DNA from: Paraspadella gotoi
Lineage: Eukaryota > Chaetognatha
Assembly: GCA_051294375.1 (NCBI GenBank)
Contig: CM119266.1
Coordinates: forward strand, 644,240-708,239
DNA length: 64,000 nt
Direction: 5' to 3'
The position numbers and the translations under genes were made by a program. The notes under the pieces were generated by a model that saw nothing but the letters and a program-made list of their open reading frames with translations, ran no database searches and was not told the origin of the DNA. The number at the start of each line of letters is the position of its first letter. Position 1 is the stretch's first letter. Positions 34,174 to 46,509 of the stretch are shown here, in pieces.

Positions 34174-34187
34174 GTCGCCATGGCAAC
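34174..34187. promoter_or_regulatory. X-box-like RFX site GTCGCCATGGCAAC
   Basis: The 14-mer is one base from the palindrome GTTGCCATGGCAAC, the classic RFX X-box, and fits the RYYNYY-N(1-3)-RRNRAC consensus. It lies in a CpG-rich segment (33800-34270) in AT-rich surroundings. Established knowledge: RFX factors control many ciliary genes through such sites. The ATG inside it could also be a start codon, but that frame ends after 34 codons. Confidence 0.45.
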
Positions 34188-34593
34188 GGAGGTTGGGGTC
34201 CAGTCACGTTTTGGAGGGAAAAACCTATTAGCTGAGGGAAGTAATCTTAGTCTTGGAAAGACAATCTTTACTTATAGGTGACCCGTTGCAACTTTTTATA
34301 CTAGAACAGTTTTAAGCTAAATACAAATTAATCATTAAATGAAATATTCGGAGACCAATTTTTCAGAGTTTATTTTTCAGCGTGAGGACGGCCGTCAGCC
34401 GCCTTGGGGGCGTGGCAACCCCTCATTCATAATAGTACTGAAATTTGCCAAATTGGATGCTAAGAGGAGCTTTGGCCGAAATCTTTATCTATTAAATCTT
34501 TAATTTTTCGGTTTTATTTGTTGGCAAAATTCTGGAAGGCGAGTAAAGCCACAAACATTCCCACAATAACAACAACAACGACAATTAATCACA

Positions 34594-35996
34594 ATGGAAG
34601 ACGTCTTACGCCATCTAAATGATCCCGTGAACTCTACATGTAGCAAAGACCAAAGATCGAAGAAGACTCTCTCTCGTTCTTCTCTTCTTCTCTAATTATC
34701 TCTCTTTTCCTTTCCTTTCCTTTCCTTTTCTTTCCTCTCTTTTCTTTTCCTTTCCTCCTCCCCCCCTGTTCCGTTTCTTTTATTTTTCTTTCGATGTTTC
34801 TTGACTCTCACCTCTTCAACTGTTCGACTTTTTTCCTTCTCGCCTTTCCCCTCTTTTTTTACTTCTTATTAACTTTTCTCTTCTATCTTTCACTTATTTC
34901 CTTTTCTCCCCTTTTATCCCTTTCGCCTCTCTCCTTTCCTCCTTATCTCCCTTTTTTCTTCTCTCCTTTCCTCCTCTCTACTTCTCTCTCTTTTCCTCCA
35001 TTCTTTTCCACTTATTTTCGCCATTTCTCTTTCGCTTCGATCTCTTTTTTTTTCCTTTATCGCTTTTTGTTTTTTCAGTTTTTTTTTCTCTAATTTTTCT
35101 GTTCTTTTATTTTCTTTTCTTTTCTATTTTATAATTTTTGTGTTCTTTTCTTTTCTTTTCTTTTCTTTTCATTTTTCATTTTTCTTCTCTTTTCTTTTTC
35201 TTTTTTTTTCTTTCTTTTTTTTTTTCTTTTCTTTTCTTTTCTTTAATTTTTCTTTTCTTTACTTTTCTTTTCTTTTCTTTTTTTAAATTTTTCTTTTCTT
35301 TTCTTTTATTTTCTTTTTTTTAATTTTTCTTTTTTTTTCTTTTCTTTTCTTTTCTTTTCTTTTCTTTTCTTTTCTTTTCTTTTCTTTTCTTTTTTACTTT
35401 TTCCCTTTCTTTTTATTAACCCCGTTTTCGCGTCCCTATTCTTCATTGCGTCTCTCTTCGTTCAGAACTCAATCCGTCTGTCCCTCTGCGCCCAAAAACG
35501 GATTTCGCCTAAACCAAATAAAAACAATAAACTTATCCTTCATTGGAGAAACTGGCCAAGAAACTTGTAGCTTCCTCTATTGCTATATCTTCTGGAACCC
35601 TAAAATAAAATTATGCCATTTCTATATCGATATCGTTACGTGAGTTTTCTAACACTACACTTATATATTTATTACAATAAATAATAACATTTCTATTTAG
35701 TTTACCTTTCAGATTTTGTATAATCTTTCTATATTGTTAAATATTTTTTAACCCCATTTTTTTGTATTTATTTTACTACTTTCCTTTTCATTTTTTTCCT
35801 CAACTCTTTCGACGACTCCCTCTTTATCTTGTTCTTCCTCCTCTTCCTCCCATTCCTCCTCCTTTTCCTTCTCCTCCTTCTTTTCCTTTTCCCCCTTCTC
35901 CTCCTATACCTTCTTCTTCTCCTCTTCCTCCTTCTCCTCTTCCTTCTCCTCTTCCTCCTTTTCCTCTTTCTCCTTATTTTCCTCTTCCTTCTCCTT

Positions 35997-36035
<39 letters not shown>

Positions 36036-36179
36036 CTTCTCCTCTTCCTCCTACTCCTCTTCCTCCTTCTCCTCTTCATCTTCCTTCTCCTCCTCTTCCT
36101 CCCCCCACCAGGGACGTTAGATGAAGCCGAACCAAAAAAAGAAAAAAAACTTTCAAAAAATGTGCTAAAAAAGCATTAA
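34594..36179 (+). CDS. Candidate plus-strand gene, 2-3 exons, product unknown
   Basis: ATG at 34594 in a good context (cacaATGG) reads 'MEDVLRHLNDPVNSTCSKDQ' before pyrimidine-rich DNA. The best exon is 35466-35639 (174 nt): its acceptor ends 'cttcgttcag' and its donor is GTGAGT at 35640; it reads 'NLSFIGETGQETCSFLYCYI' then 'FWNPKIKLCHFYIDIVT'. A third acceptor 'ccccaccag' ends at 36111 after about 280 bp of CTC/TTC pyrimidines; the exon from 36112 reads either TDVR-stop in phase, or 'TLDEAEPKKEKKLSKNVLKK' in the other frame to TAA 36177. Both introns end in expanded pyrimidine repeats. The X-box-like site is about 420 bp upstream of the ATG. I recognise no family. Confidence 0.45.
34690..35395 (+). 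repeat. Pyrimidine tract with (TTTTC)n
   Basis: About 700 bp of CT-rich sequence ending in a purer (TTTTC)n run (35337-35393). It fills most of the proposed first intron. Phe/Ser/Leu frames are shadows. Confidence 0.9.
35818..36110 (+). repeat. (CTC/TTC)n pyrimidine triplet tract
   Basis: Almost purine-free CTCCTTCTCCTCTTCC-type triplets that end exactly at the acceptor 'ccccaccag'. The minus frame is poly-Arg/Lys, a repeat shadow. Confidence 0.95.
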
Positions 36180-36568
36180 AAAGGAAAAAAAAAAGCGAAA
36201 TAAAAAGAGAAAGAATGAAAGTCGTCGACTGATAAAGGAACTGAGGAGAAAATCGATCTCGGCTTTGTGAGTGGGGTGGCGAGGGGGGTGTGGCGGGGGA
36301 GAACGTTGGGTCGGTTTGTGGGGAGATGACATGGTTGGTTTGAAGGCCGCTCTAAGTCTGGCGATAAAATGATGCGGGGAACCCAAAAAAAAAGGATAAG
36401 TGGACACGAGCCAGTGGCTACCCCTCGATTGGGACATTGAAGAAAGGTTGATTGTTGATTGTGGTTTGTTTATCTGTTTAACCCCCTTTCTTCCTCCCTC
36501 CCTCCCTAACTCCTTCTTCCTCCCTCTCTCCCCCCCTTGTTCCGACCTCACATCCGGTTCGCTTCTCG

Positions 36569-36616
36569 AAACCGGAAGTTTTCCCTTCGATTCGCGTCGT
36601 CGCCGCTGACGTCGTC
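36569..36616. promoter_or_regulatory. ETS and CRE-like sites in CpG-rich stretch
   Basis: ACCGGAAGT (36571-36579) matches the ETS consensus, and TGACGTC (36607-36613) matches the CRE core. Both lie in a short CpG-rich stretch (36540-36625). No start codon with a convincing frame was seen on either side, so promoter function is inferred only. Confidence 0.35.
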
Positions 36617-36904
36617 GGCCGAAGAGAAAAAAAAAAAGAATAAATAAAAGAGAAATGAAAGAAGCATAAATCTCAGACGGGAGGGTTCGCGCTGTAGCTG
36701 TATCGAATACACGGCATTCCTCCTCGAGCGATTCCATAGTGCCTGTCGAGGATTGACAGCGCATTTCTTCAATAGTCACACTGAATTCTTTCGCTAATCA
36801 TTATCACACTCGTGATTGCGAACTGAAACGGTCTGTAATAAGGCTTGTGTCTTCATCGTCCAAAAATATGATTAGTGGTTAATCTACCAAAAACGCGAAT
36901 TTCT

Positions 36905-36955
36905 TTATGAAATTGGTACAACCAATTTAAAAATTATCCTAATCAAGTTTATACG
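36905..36955 (+). mobile_element. Dispersed repeat R1, fragment
   Basis: 'ttggtacaaccaatttaaaa' and 'attatcctaatcaagttta' match the outer end of R1 copy a (25735-25775). The inner part of the element is absent. Confidence 0.5.
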
Positions 36956-37206
36956 CGAAAAATCGCGTGGCAACCTTTAACTTATCGTCAAAGTTGCTAT
37001 GCTGAAAACAAGACCAAAGATTGAACTTAAAACTAATCAAATGATCTACACGCACTCGACAACTGTACACTTGACCACCGCGCACTCAATCACAGCGCGC
37101 TCGACTACTGCGCGCACGATCACCCCGCACGTAAACGCACGCATCGCAAAGACGACTCGATCTTTTACACCTGAACGGAGTTGATGCATCACGGAAGAGA
37201 GAATAA

Positions 37207-40138
37207 TCGGAGACCGTCACGCATCGAAGCTTGGGAAAGGTTCTCTTTGTATTGAGTATAGGGGGGTGAGGATGGGGTTCGGTGCCAGCCGTGAAGAATG
37301 GGAGAATTATGGGGACCGCTGTGGGTCTCGGAAAGGGACACAAGACCATCTACGTGGCCGAGAGTGTCTTACATTTAAGAAGTGGGACTATGTGGAAGGG
37401 ACGTCGTGTGCTGTCATTTGTATTGTTGAAGCCTATAGTAGTAGTCCAAGTTTATCCAGAGTGAATACCACCGACAAAGTGGGAAAGCTTACTGGCGGAA
37501 TCGTCAGGCCCTGAGCGGGACAGTGATAAGAGACTCCTCACGTCGAACGTCGGTATAGGCGCGTGTATGGAGGAGGAGGGTGCGGATACATGGAGTTCTC
37601 TGTTATTGCAGATATAGGGGGGAAGAGGTTGCGATGGGAATAAGAGACCGTGGAGTTTGGGAGAGGAGGGCTGGGCTGCGGATACGATGGAGTTCTCTTT
37701 CGTATTGAGTATAGGGGGGAGAGGTGGCGTATCGGGAAATTCCAAGAGGAACCGTGAGTTGAGAGGAGGGCAAGCGGTGGGATATGTGGAAGTTTCTTTA
37801 CCTTGTAATATTGAGCGCCGGAGAGGCGATGGGAATTAACTGAGTTGGGGAGAGGTGACATGGAAAGCTCCTCTTGTATTCACCGAAGAAATATAGGGGA
37901 ACGAGGTGATGGAAAAGAGACCGACATAAACGTTGGGAGACTAAGGTGGTAGCTGAGGAGTCATCCGCTTTTGAGTAAGTTATTAGGAGAGGGGCGATGG
38001 ATCAGGACTGTGATTGGCGAGAGGAAGGGTGGATACATGGAGTTCTCTTTTGTATTGAGTATAGGGGGAGAGGTGGCGATGGGAATTAGGGACCGTGGGT
38101 TGGGAAAGGAGGGGTGGATATGTGGAGTTTCTCTTTGTATTGAGTATAGGGGGGAAGGTGGCGAGGGGAATAAGAGACCGTGAGTTGGGAGAGGAGGGTG
38201 GGATACATGGAGTTCTCTTTGTATTGAGTATAGGGGGGAGAGGTGGCGAGGGGAATAGAGACCGTGAGTGGGAGAGGAGGGTGGGATACGTGTGGAGTTC
38301 TCTTTGTATTGAGTATAGGGGAGAGGTGGCGATGGGAATTAGAGACTGTTGAGTTGGGAGAGGAGGGTGGGATAGTGGAGTTCTCTTTGTATTGAGTATA
38401 GGGGGGAGAGGTGGCGATGGGATTAGAGACCGTGAGTTGGGAGAGGAGGGTGGGATACGTGGAGTTCTCTTTGTATTGAGTATAGGGGGAGAGGTGGCGA
38501 TGGGAATTAGAGACCGTGAGTTGGGGAGGAGGGTGGGATACATGGAGTTCTCTTTGTATTGAGTATAGGGGAGAGGTGGCGGATGGGAATTAGGACCTTG
38601 GGTTGGGGAAGGAGGGTGGGATATGTGGAGTTCTCTTTGATTGAGTCAAGTAGTCGGGGTAGGAGACCCGTGGCAATGGAATTGAAGACGTGAGTTGGAG
38701 AGGATGGCTGTGGATACATGGCAGTGTGTGCCTCATTCGTATCTGGTATTCTGGGGAAGCGGTTTGGCGAGGGACATCTCAGAGAGACCTGTGACCTCTC
38801 TGACATGGTTGAGAGAGGTGTGAGGGTGGATACCAGGATAGTCGTAGAGACTAGTGGGCCGAGAGGAGAAGATGGCTGATGAAGGAAGGTGGAATAAGAT
38901 ACTGAGTGTGACGAGTGAGCTGGTTCGCGAGCTCGACTCGTGGGAGTTACTCTTGATGAGTATAGGGGAGTAGAGGAGGGGGTTACACGAAGCGATCGCT
39001 GTCGAGAGTACTTCGTCGGAGTGAAGTGTGTGCGGAATCCTAATAGACCGATGCGAGTGTTGTGGGAGAGAGAGGAAGAAATTCTGTGATACTGCATCGC
39101 TCGAGTGGGTGGGAGTAGAGCGTAGGCGTCTCCTCTGTTGCTCATATTGAGATGTGAGGTGGGGAGAGATGGTTAGGGAGGCCTCATGCACTGCCGAACA
39201 TGTTAGAGATACCGTGAAGTGTGAGAAGAGAGTGGTGGCGCTGCGGATGAATCTATTAGTGATGGTGGACATGCGCTCATCGCGTGGCGTGAATTTGGGT
39301 TGCCCATCAGTATCGCGTGGATGTTTGGTGGATGACAGATGGAAACGCATCCGGCTGTCGTGACGTGCCGAGTCGCGAAGTGGCATGTTCGCCCGAGAAC
39401 CGCACTGACCGATGGTGGCTGCGGAGCAAGAGACGGCTTGAGGGGTGGGATATGTGGAGCGGTATCACGTGCCTCTGCCTGGCTTGTCCGATGTCGAAGA
39501 GATGTAATTGATAAGGAGAGTGCTGTACTGTGAATGGATCTAGAGTAGGGACGATTTGGGAAATGCAGAGAGACCGTGAGTTGGGAGAGGAGGGTGGGAT
39601 ACGATGGAGTTCTCTTTGTATTGAGTATAGGGGGGAGAAGTGGCCCGATGGAATTAGAGACTGGTGAGTTGGGAGAGGTAGGGTGGGATACGTGGAGTTC
39701 TCTTTGTATTGAGTATAGGGGGGCGAGAGGTGGCGATGGGAATTTTAGAGGACCGTTGAGTTTGGGAGAGGAGGGTGGGATACGTGGAGTTCTCTTTGTA
39801 TTGAGTATAGGGGGAGACGGTGGCGATGGGAATTAGGGACCGTGGGTTGGGGAAAGGAGGGTGGGATATGTGGAGTTCTCTTTTGTATTGATATAGGGGG
39901 GAGAGGTGGGACGAGGGAATAAGAGACCGTGAGGTTGGGAGAGGAGGGTGGGATACATGGAGTTCTCTTTGTATTGAGTATAGGGGGGAGAGGTGGCGAT
40001 GGGATAAAAGACGTGAGTTGGAGAGGAGGGTGGGATTAACGTGAAGTTCTCTTTGTATTGAGTATAGGGGGAGACTGGTGGCGATGGGAATTAGGGACCG
40101 TGGGTTGGGGAAAGGAGGGTGGGATATGTGGAGTTTGC
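37207..40138 (+). repeat. 85-bp satellite array, ~2.9 kb
   Basis: Monomer of about 85 bp built on 'gaccgtgagttgggagagga', 'gtggagttctctttgtattg' and 'agtataggggggagaggtgg'. Homogeneous copies lie at about 37560-38640 and 39560-40138. The middle (38650-39550) and the left edge carry heavily diverged or mis-assembled copies. Many overlapping frames arise because the unit is not a multiple of three. None is a supported gene. Confidence 0.95.
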
Positions 40139-40662
40139 TTAGTTTGTGGGAAGAAGAAGAAGAAAAAGAGGGAAATGGAAAAAGTGAAGTTATTTGTGGG
40201 TTAAGTTGAAAAGAGAAGAGAAAAAGTGAGCGGGAAATCTTGGACTCGAAGAATGAGTAAGTACAGATCGATTATAACGAGGAGGAAGGAGGAAAAAGAA
40301 ATTAAATAAAGAAGATAAAAAGTTTTTCAATGGAATTAATTAAGGAAGATAGGGAAAAAGGAATATATAAATCGCAGGAATTAGGAAGGAGGAAAATAAG
40401 ATGGAAGCAGAAAATAAAGAATGAAAGGAAAAGTAAGGAAATGATGGAAGAAAGGGTGGAAGGAAAGGAGGAAACTGACGGTGAAGGTAGAAAAAAAAAA
40501 AGGAAGAGAGAAAAAATATGAGAGGTCGCTGGATAAACTATTTCCAGGGCTGAGTTTTGAGGAGAAATAGAGCAAGCGCGAATGGTAATTAGATGCGAAT
40601 AAAGGGATATAAGTTTATGTATACTTATTAATTTTCTTAATTATTTTTCCTAATCCAAATAG

Positions 40663-40830
40663 TGCTCTCGGTACTGGTTGGCCGACGAATATCGAAAACT
40701 CCCGCTCAAACTTTGAATCGGCGAAAAGAGAAAAGTGGAGAGAATAGATCGAACTCATATCGACGTCGAAGAACGAAGAGAGATTTATGCTTTATTGAAT
40801 TATGGGTCATAAATCTGTCTATGAAATAAA
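40663..40830 (+). CDS. Candidate terminal exon, ambiguous frame
   Basis: An acceptor-like 'ttttcctaatccaaatag' precedes two open frames. One reads 'SALGTGWPTNIENSRSNFES' and is broken by one TAG. The other runs 54 codons, Arg-rich, to a TAA that overlaps an AATAAA signal near 40825. No domain is recognised. Upstream, 40140-40620 is purine-rich filler. Confidence 0.25.
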
Positions 40831-41165
40831 GCGGTTACGATGGCCATGAAATGGGTCCATCGCTCTTAATTTATCCTCTTCGTTTTTTCCGGATAATAAT
40901 GTAGAAAAACAATATTGTAAATGAGAAAATTGTCATGAATCGGAATCCCCTTTATATTTTGTTGTCCGTGAAATTTATAGTTAACTATTTCATAGTATAT
41001 GATATAACACATTTGTCTGTATTAGTTCACAATACCTTAATTCTTGCCTCTCGATTTCGCTGTCGTGTCCAATTCTTTTCGGCGAGGAATTACCCGCCAG
41101 CGATTCAACGATGAAGGGGGGTAGGGCAGAAAGGTGAGGTGAGGGGAGGAAGATGATGAAAGGTC

Positions 41166-41169
<4 letters not shown>

Positions 41170-41238
<69 letters not shown>

Positions 41239-41243
41239 GAGCG
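41170..41243 (+). repeat. (GA)n microsatellite
   Basis: About 36 GA units with one G interruption. Confidence 0.97.
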
Positions 41244-41546
41244 AGACAGACCACGTTCGCAACCAGGAAATAATGAATATTTGATCCCAGCGCGTCGAGA
41301 GAGTGAGACGCAAAGTCGATGGCTAATGTGGAGTTGGGTTTAAGGGAAAGTGACGCTGGGATTCGAGGTAAGGTCAAAGGCGATGAGAGGTGAGAGGTGA
41401 GGTAAGTAAGTTAAGGGGTGAATTCCGTCGAAAGTGTCAATAGTTTAGACGAGATTGAAGAATTAGTTTAAGAATTATATTTTGTACTTTGTACCTATTT
41501 CATGATAAATAATAAATGATGAGCTGACTTTTAGCGGCGAAAGGAT

Positions 41547-42053
<507 letters not shown>

Positions 42054-42689
42054 GTGAGGGGAAGATGGAGATGGAGATGGAGGAAGTGGGAAGTGGACGA
42101 GGAAATAGAGACTGGAGAGTGAAGTGGAAAAGGGAGAGAGGAGAAAGGAAAGATTCTAAATCAAGAAACTGAATGAGAGAAAGATGTTGTGGCTAAAAAA
42201 AAAATGAAACTTGTTGAGTTGGGAATATAGGGGATAAAGTCGAGAGAAGAAAAGAAAAAGGAAAACAGAAGAAAAAGAAAGATAGAAAATAGTAAAAGAG
42301 AAAATGAGGATGCCTCAGGGAACTGTGAAGAAAGATAGAGAGAGAGGGGAAATTGAGAACTGGGATTAACTGAGGAAAAACAAAGCAGTGAAAATTGTAG
42401 CATTGACAAGAAACGAATCAGTTGTCTTCAATTGTCCTGTAGAAAAGTAAGAAAAAAAAGTTAAAGCAATTTGGGGAAAGATTAGGAAGTTAATAAGTTG
42501 AAAAGAAAAAAGTAACCCTTTAAATTTAAAAAAAGAATAAAAAATATATTATAATTTATGATTTATTTTTCATATTTCTTTCATAATGTAATATAATATT
42601 CTATTAAATCTATTCTTTAAATGAATAAAAGTGAGAGAAAAGTACGAAGGAATGAAGTCGAGGAATAACTAAGAAGAAAAGACGAGTAA

Positions 42690-42960
42690 GAAAAAGAATA
42701 AAAGGATTAAAGTGAGAAAGACAATAAAAGGATTAAAGTGAGAAAGAGAATAAAAGGATTAAAGCGAGAAAGAGAATAAAAAGATTAAAGCGAGAAAGAG
42801 AATAAAAGGATTAAAGCAAGAAAGAAAATAAAAGGATTAAAGTGAGAACGAGAATAAAAGGATTAAAGCGAGAAAGATAATAAAAGGATTAAAGTGAGAA
42901 AGAGAATAAAAGGATTAAAGGAGAATTAAAAAGATTAAAGTAAGAAAGGAAGAACATAAT
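42690..42960 (+). repeat. 26-bp tandem repeat (AAAGGATTAAAGTGAGAAAG), ~10 units
   Basis: Units 'aaaggattaaagtgagaaag' plus 'agaata'. The same family recurs at 43389-43460, around 44535-44680 and at 53938-54055, each time next to other duplicated material. Confidence 0.9.
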
Positions 42961-43335
42961 CCAAATGTCAAATATATCTTAATTTTAGCGTTGACTTTCG
43001 AATGGTTCAATCGGGAGAACGAGAATAAAGAAGGTAAAGATAGGGAAAAACTAAGGAAAAAGACGACCATCACGAGCACGACGTCACGAGTTCACGAGTT
43101 ACGGATCAGCAGGTCCAAACGGAGTCCGACGGCGAAGAATAAAAGGACGGTACATTAAAGCAAAGACATTCCAATTTCCCAAATATTATAATAGCGGTGT
43201 TGGACTAGTCGAGATGAGAGCTACATCAAAAGGGACGAAGGATGAGAGGCGAAAAACTTTAAGGAAAAAAAAAAAAAAAAATGACGCAACAATCACGAGT
43301 CACGAACGTCTCAAGAAAGGTCATTAACCAAGTTG
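42961..43335 (+). repeat. Two diverged copies of the 149-bp satellite
   Basis: 'cttaattttagcgttgactt' then 'tcgaatggttcaatcggga', followed by 'gacgaccatcacgag' and 'cacgacgtcacgag', match the array at 54880-57290. The second copy (43170-43335) is more diverged. Confidence 0.8.
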
Positions 43336-43363
43336 GAACTCAGTAACGAGAATAAAAACAAGG

Positions 43364-43388
43364 NNNNNNNNNNNNNNNNNNNNNNNNN
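43364..43388. other. Assembly gap, 25 N
   Basis: Placeholder between the satellite copies and the 26-bp repeat. Confidence 0.98.
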
Positions 43389-43505
43389 TCAATTAAAGTG
43401 ACAAATAGGAAATAAAAGGATTAAGTGAGAACAAGAATAATAAGGATTAAAGTGAAAAGAGGATTAAAGAATTAACGGAGTCTGTTCATTAAGATTGAAA
43501 AAAAA

Positions 43506-44112
43506 TTGAAAAACTTAACGAAAATAAAAAAACTTTTGTCCGATGGTCATTTAATTCGCCCTTTTACCGGTGGTACAGATTGCGCCAATCCAAAATTTTC
43601 TTCGATGCCTCAACTTACCAGATTAATTAAGGTTCTAATAGTGGCAAATCTTCTAAAGGACCTCTCTCTGAAAGCAATTAAGCGAGCCCCAATTAGTCTT
43701 TGGTCATACTTACTTCGAATCATGACTGACAATTTGGGTAGTATGGCATTTTAGTCATTTTTCAAAATCTTTGATGGTAAAGTCAAATAAAATTATATAA
43801 GAAAAAATACCCTCAATCTTTGCACTCGTCTTAATTCACATAGAAGCATTGTGATTGATTACAATAATCGATACTCCCAAAATGGTGCCAAAGTCCTGAA
43901 TTTCGGTTTGAATGCATAAACTTTAGTTTTATTTTGTTTTTTCCCCAGGAGATGCTTTTTTTAGGTGATATAAATGTTGGTTTGTTTCTTTTTTCTGTAC
44001 AGCAAAATTTCAACAATTCCTATAATGCATTTAGCTGCAGAATATAAAGCATGTGAAACGTAATGAAGCGCATGCGTCTCTCGTCGAATTACTCAGAGAA
44101 AACTTAGATTAG
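43506..44112 (+). CDS. Candidate multi-exon gene 3' part, product unknown
   Basis: Exon-like frames follow one another on the plus strand. 43506-43734 reads 'SDGHLIRPFTGGTDCANPKF' then 'SLWSYLLRIMTDNL' and reaches a GTAGTATG donor. 43832-43908 reads 'SIVIDYNNRYSQNGAKVLNF'. A textbook acceptor 'gttttttccccag' ends at 43949. A further acceptor 'ttttctgtacag' ends at 44003, and the last frame reads 'IPIMHLAAEYKACE' and, after one indel, 'NEAHASLVELLRENLD' to TAG at 44110. The phases do not join without indels. No domain is recognised. Confidence 0.4.
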
Positions 44113-44529
44113 AAATAAGTTGTTTACCTCTTGATTCTTCGTACCTCAATTTATTTTTTCTTTGCTTTTATTTTTGGAAGAAAGTCTTTTTTATTTATTT
44201 CGGACAAAGATTGTTTCAAATGGGATGAGTTCATGCATTAGAACCTCCAATCAAGCTAAGACAAATTTGAAAAAATGCTCTTATATGTTATACCTTTTAT
44301 CAGAGTAATCAGAAACACATTCATCACCATCATGAAAGAAATTCTGCTGTGAAGGAGTACAGGATCGGCTAGTACAATCTTTGAGTAAGTGATATCTAGA
44401 AATATAAATTTTGGATTGGTGCCATCTCTGTACCCGGGAAGAAAGGAATCAATGACCGATCGCGGTACGATCTTCTTTTTCTTTTTTTTAAATTTTTTTT
44501 TTCAGGATCCCATGAGCAGGACTCCCGGT

Positions 44530-45596
44530 TAAAGTGAGCAAAGAGAAATTTTAAAAGGATTGTATAAGTGGAAAGAGAGTAAAAGCGATTAAAGTGGAGA
44601 AGAGAATTAAAAGTTTCAGAAGTGCCACCCGCAGGAACGAGGAATAAAAGGAATAAAAGTCGTAGAAAAGAGAAAAAGGAATTAAAGCGGGCGGAAAGGA
44701 GAAAAGAGAAGAGAAAGGAGACACTGCCACGCCCTATCTTGGGCGGGTGGGGAGAAAGAAGATGAAGCCTGATGAAAAGGAAAAAAAAGAGAAAGTGAAA
44801 AGGTTGAAGGGCAGGAGTGGCGTGTGTGAATAACAGAAATGTAAGAAAAAAAAGGGAAGAAAGAGAATTGATAGTGAGGACGGGAAAGAAAAAGAACAGA
44901 TAAGGAGAAACGGTAGGAATGAGAGAGAAAGAAAAAGTATGAATAATTAAGGAGGGACTGATAGTGATAAAGAGATAGACCGAAGCCAAAACGTCACCAC
45001 CCATTTTGAGTTTTTCCAAAACCGAAGACGCTATGAAAGAAGTTCATAACTCGTTTACGTTAATACCCAATTCTTCTGCCGACTCGATATTTCCGTATCT
45101 ATATATCATTTGAATAAAAATTGAGTCACAAAGAATTACATAAGTAAGCAAACTCTATTTTGTTATATCATTCCGATAGTTAGTGCGACTATCAAATCTG
45201 TAACTGTTCTGGGTTTTATAACATGAATTTTTTTTAATTATGATCAGAGTCAAAGGGATTAATTGATACTTTTTATTTAATCGCGAATCATTTGTTTTAA
45301 AAAACGATTCCCAATATTAATATCTTGAGTCTCTCCCATCTGTTTTTTCTTCTAAGAAAATTAGATCCTCTCAATTTGACAAACTCTCATTCTCTATTTC
45401 TTCTCTCACTTCGGTACAGAACTTTTCTCGGACATGAAACCTACCCTCCTATTTAATAAATTTCCATGAAGCGCATTCTCACCCTTTTCTAATTCTCGAC
45501 CGGCGGGAGGTACCGCGCCGGACGGTGTGAGATGAGGGCAGGCCTGACCTTACCCAGAGGCTGAATTAAGTGGTACAAGAAAGAAGTTTTAGAGAG

Positions 45597-45600
<4 letters not shown>
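44530..45600 (+). repeat. Segmental duplication, copy 1
   Basis: Matches 53938-54880 in the same orientation. Landmarks include 'gacactgccacgccc', 'gggcgggtggggagaaagaa', 'gagatagaccgaagccaaaa' and 'gaaagaagttttagagagaa'. Copy 1 has many extra bases relative to copy 2. The Phe/Leu/Ser-rich minus frame (44396-45019) is not supported as a gene. 44113-44530 shows nothing else. Confidence 0.85.
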
Positions 45601-45627
<27 letters not shown>

Positions 45628-45652
45628 AAAAAAAAAAAAAAAAAAAAAAAAA
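45600..45652 (+). repeat. Poly(A) tract, ~50 bp
   Basis: A homopolymer with one T, directly after the end of the duplicated block. It may be a retroposed tail or a consensus artefact. Confidence 0.9.
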
Positions 45653-45789
45653 CCAGAAGGAGTGAGGGAGACGAGAGGATGACGACCTCGCGGGAGAAGG
45701 GGAGAAGATTGGGTGAGAGAGAGTACGTTGAGAAGTAAGGAGAAATGTGAAGCACGAGGAGAGAGGAGAGTATGTGATTCGACGAGGAG

Positions 45790-45912
45790 ATGAGAGAGAG
45801 AGAGAGAAGAGAGGAGAGAAAAAAAAAAAGAGAGAAGAGAGAGAAGAGAGAGACGAGAGAGAGAGAGGAGAGATGAGAGAGAGATGGAGAGAGAGACGAG
45901 AGAGAGAGAGAA
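45790..45912 (+). repeat. (GA)n microsatellite
   Basis: Interrupted (GA)n leading into the dispersed repeat at 45925. Confidence 0.9.
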
Positions 45913-45924
45913 TGAAGAATGGTT

Positions 45925-46265
45925 AAAAGCGTGGGAAAACAAAGGGACTTTCAACGACTGGGTGATGGCTTCGGTAGGGAATAGGTGTGAACTTTGGGGT
46001 GCTGGAGTTAGCGAAGTTGAAGAAGTGGCGTCTGAGTTAGGTGAGGCGTTCGTGCCTCCGGGCGAATGGTGAGGAATAAATGGGTTAGGGAATTCGGCGC
46101 TACTGACCGGACTCAAAGTTAATCTTCCATTTTGAATCAGAAATCGAATTGGAAAGTTTATTCTATCATTTCCAAATAAAAAATTGTCTGTTTTCGACAA
46201 TTTATTAATTAATTATATTTTCAATGCGAAATTTTTATTTATATTATTATATATTTATATTTATA
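45925..46265 (+). mobile_element. Dispersed repeat R2, copy 1
   Basis: About 340 bp recurring at 63675-64000 in the same orientation with small indels. Shared pieces are 'acaaagggactttcaacgac', 'gcgaagttgaagaagtggcg', 'cgttcgtgcctccggg' and 'caatttattaattaattata'. It contains the palindrome AAATTGT-ctgtttt-CGACAATTT. A plus frame 45884-46072 reads 'ENKGTFNDWVMASVGNRCEL'. Family unknown; it could be a non-autonomous element or a duplicated gene fragment. Confidence 0.75.
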
Positions 46266-46509
46266 TTTTATTTTATTGGACATTATTTTTACTTTTCATT
46301 AATTTAGACTTATAAATGTTTCTTTTTGGTCGAAATTGTCGTTTCAGATTGTTTCGGAAATAGTTACCTTTCTCAAAAACTCGATTTAAATATTTTTTAA
46401 ATCTTTTTTTCAACATAATAACTAAATCTTCGTTAAACAAATACTCAACTTAAAAAGTAAATCCTCCACGTGGCAAGCACCACAAAAATAAAGTGTCGGG
46501 TCGATAGCT

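Noticed and set aside
35768-36079. 103-codon Arg/Lys-rich minus ORF (protamine- or SR-like)
   Set aside because: Direct translation of CTC/TTC repeats; arginine-rich only because of the triplets.
37538-39386. Many overlapping ORFs of 60-217 codons on both strands
   Set aside because: All lie within the 85-bp satellite and repeat the same residues with period about 28 codons.
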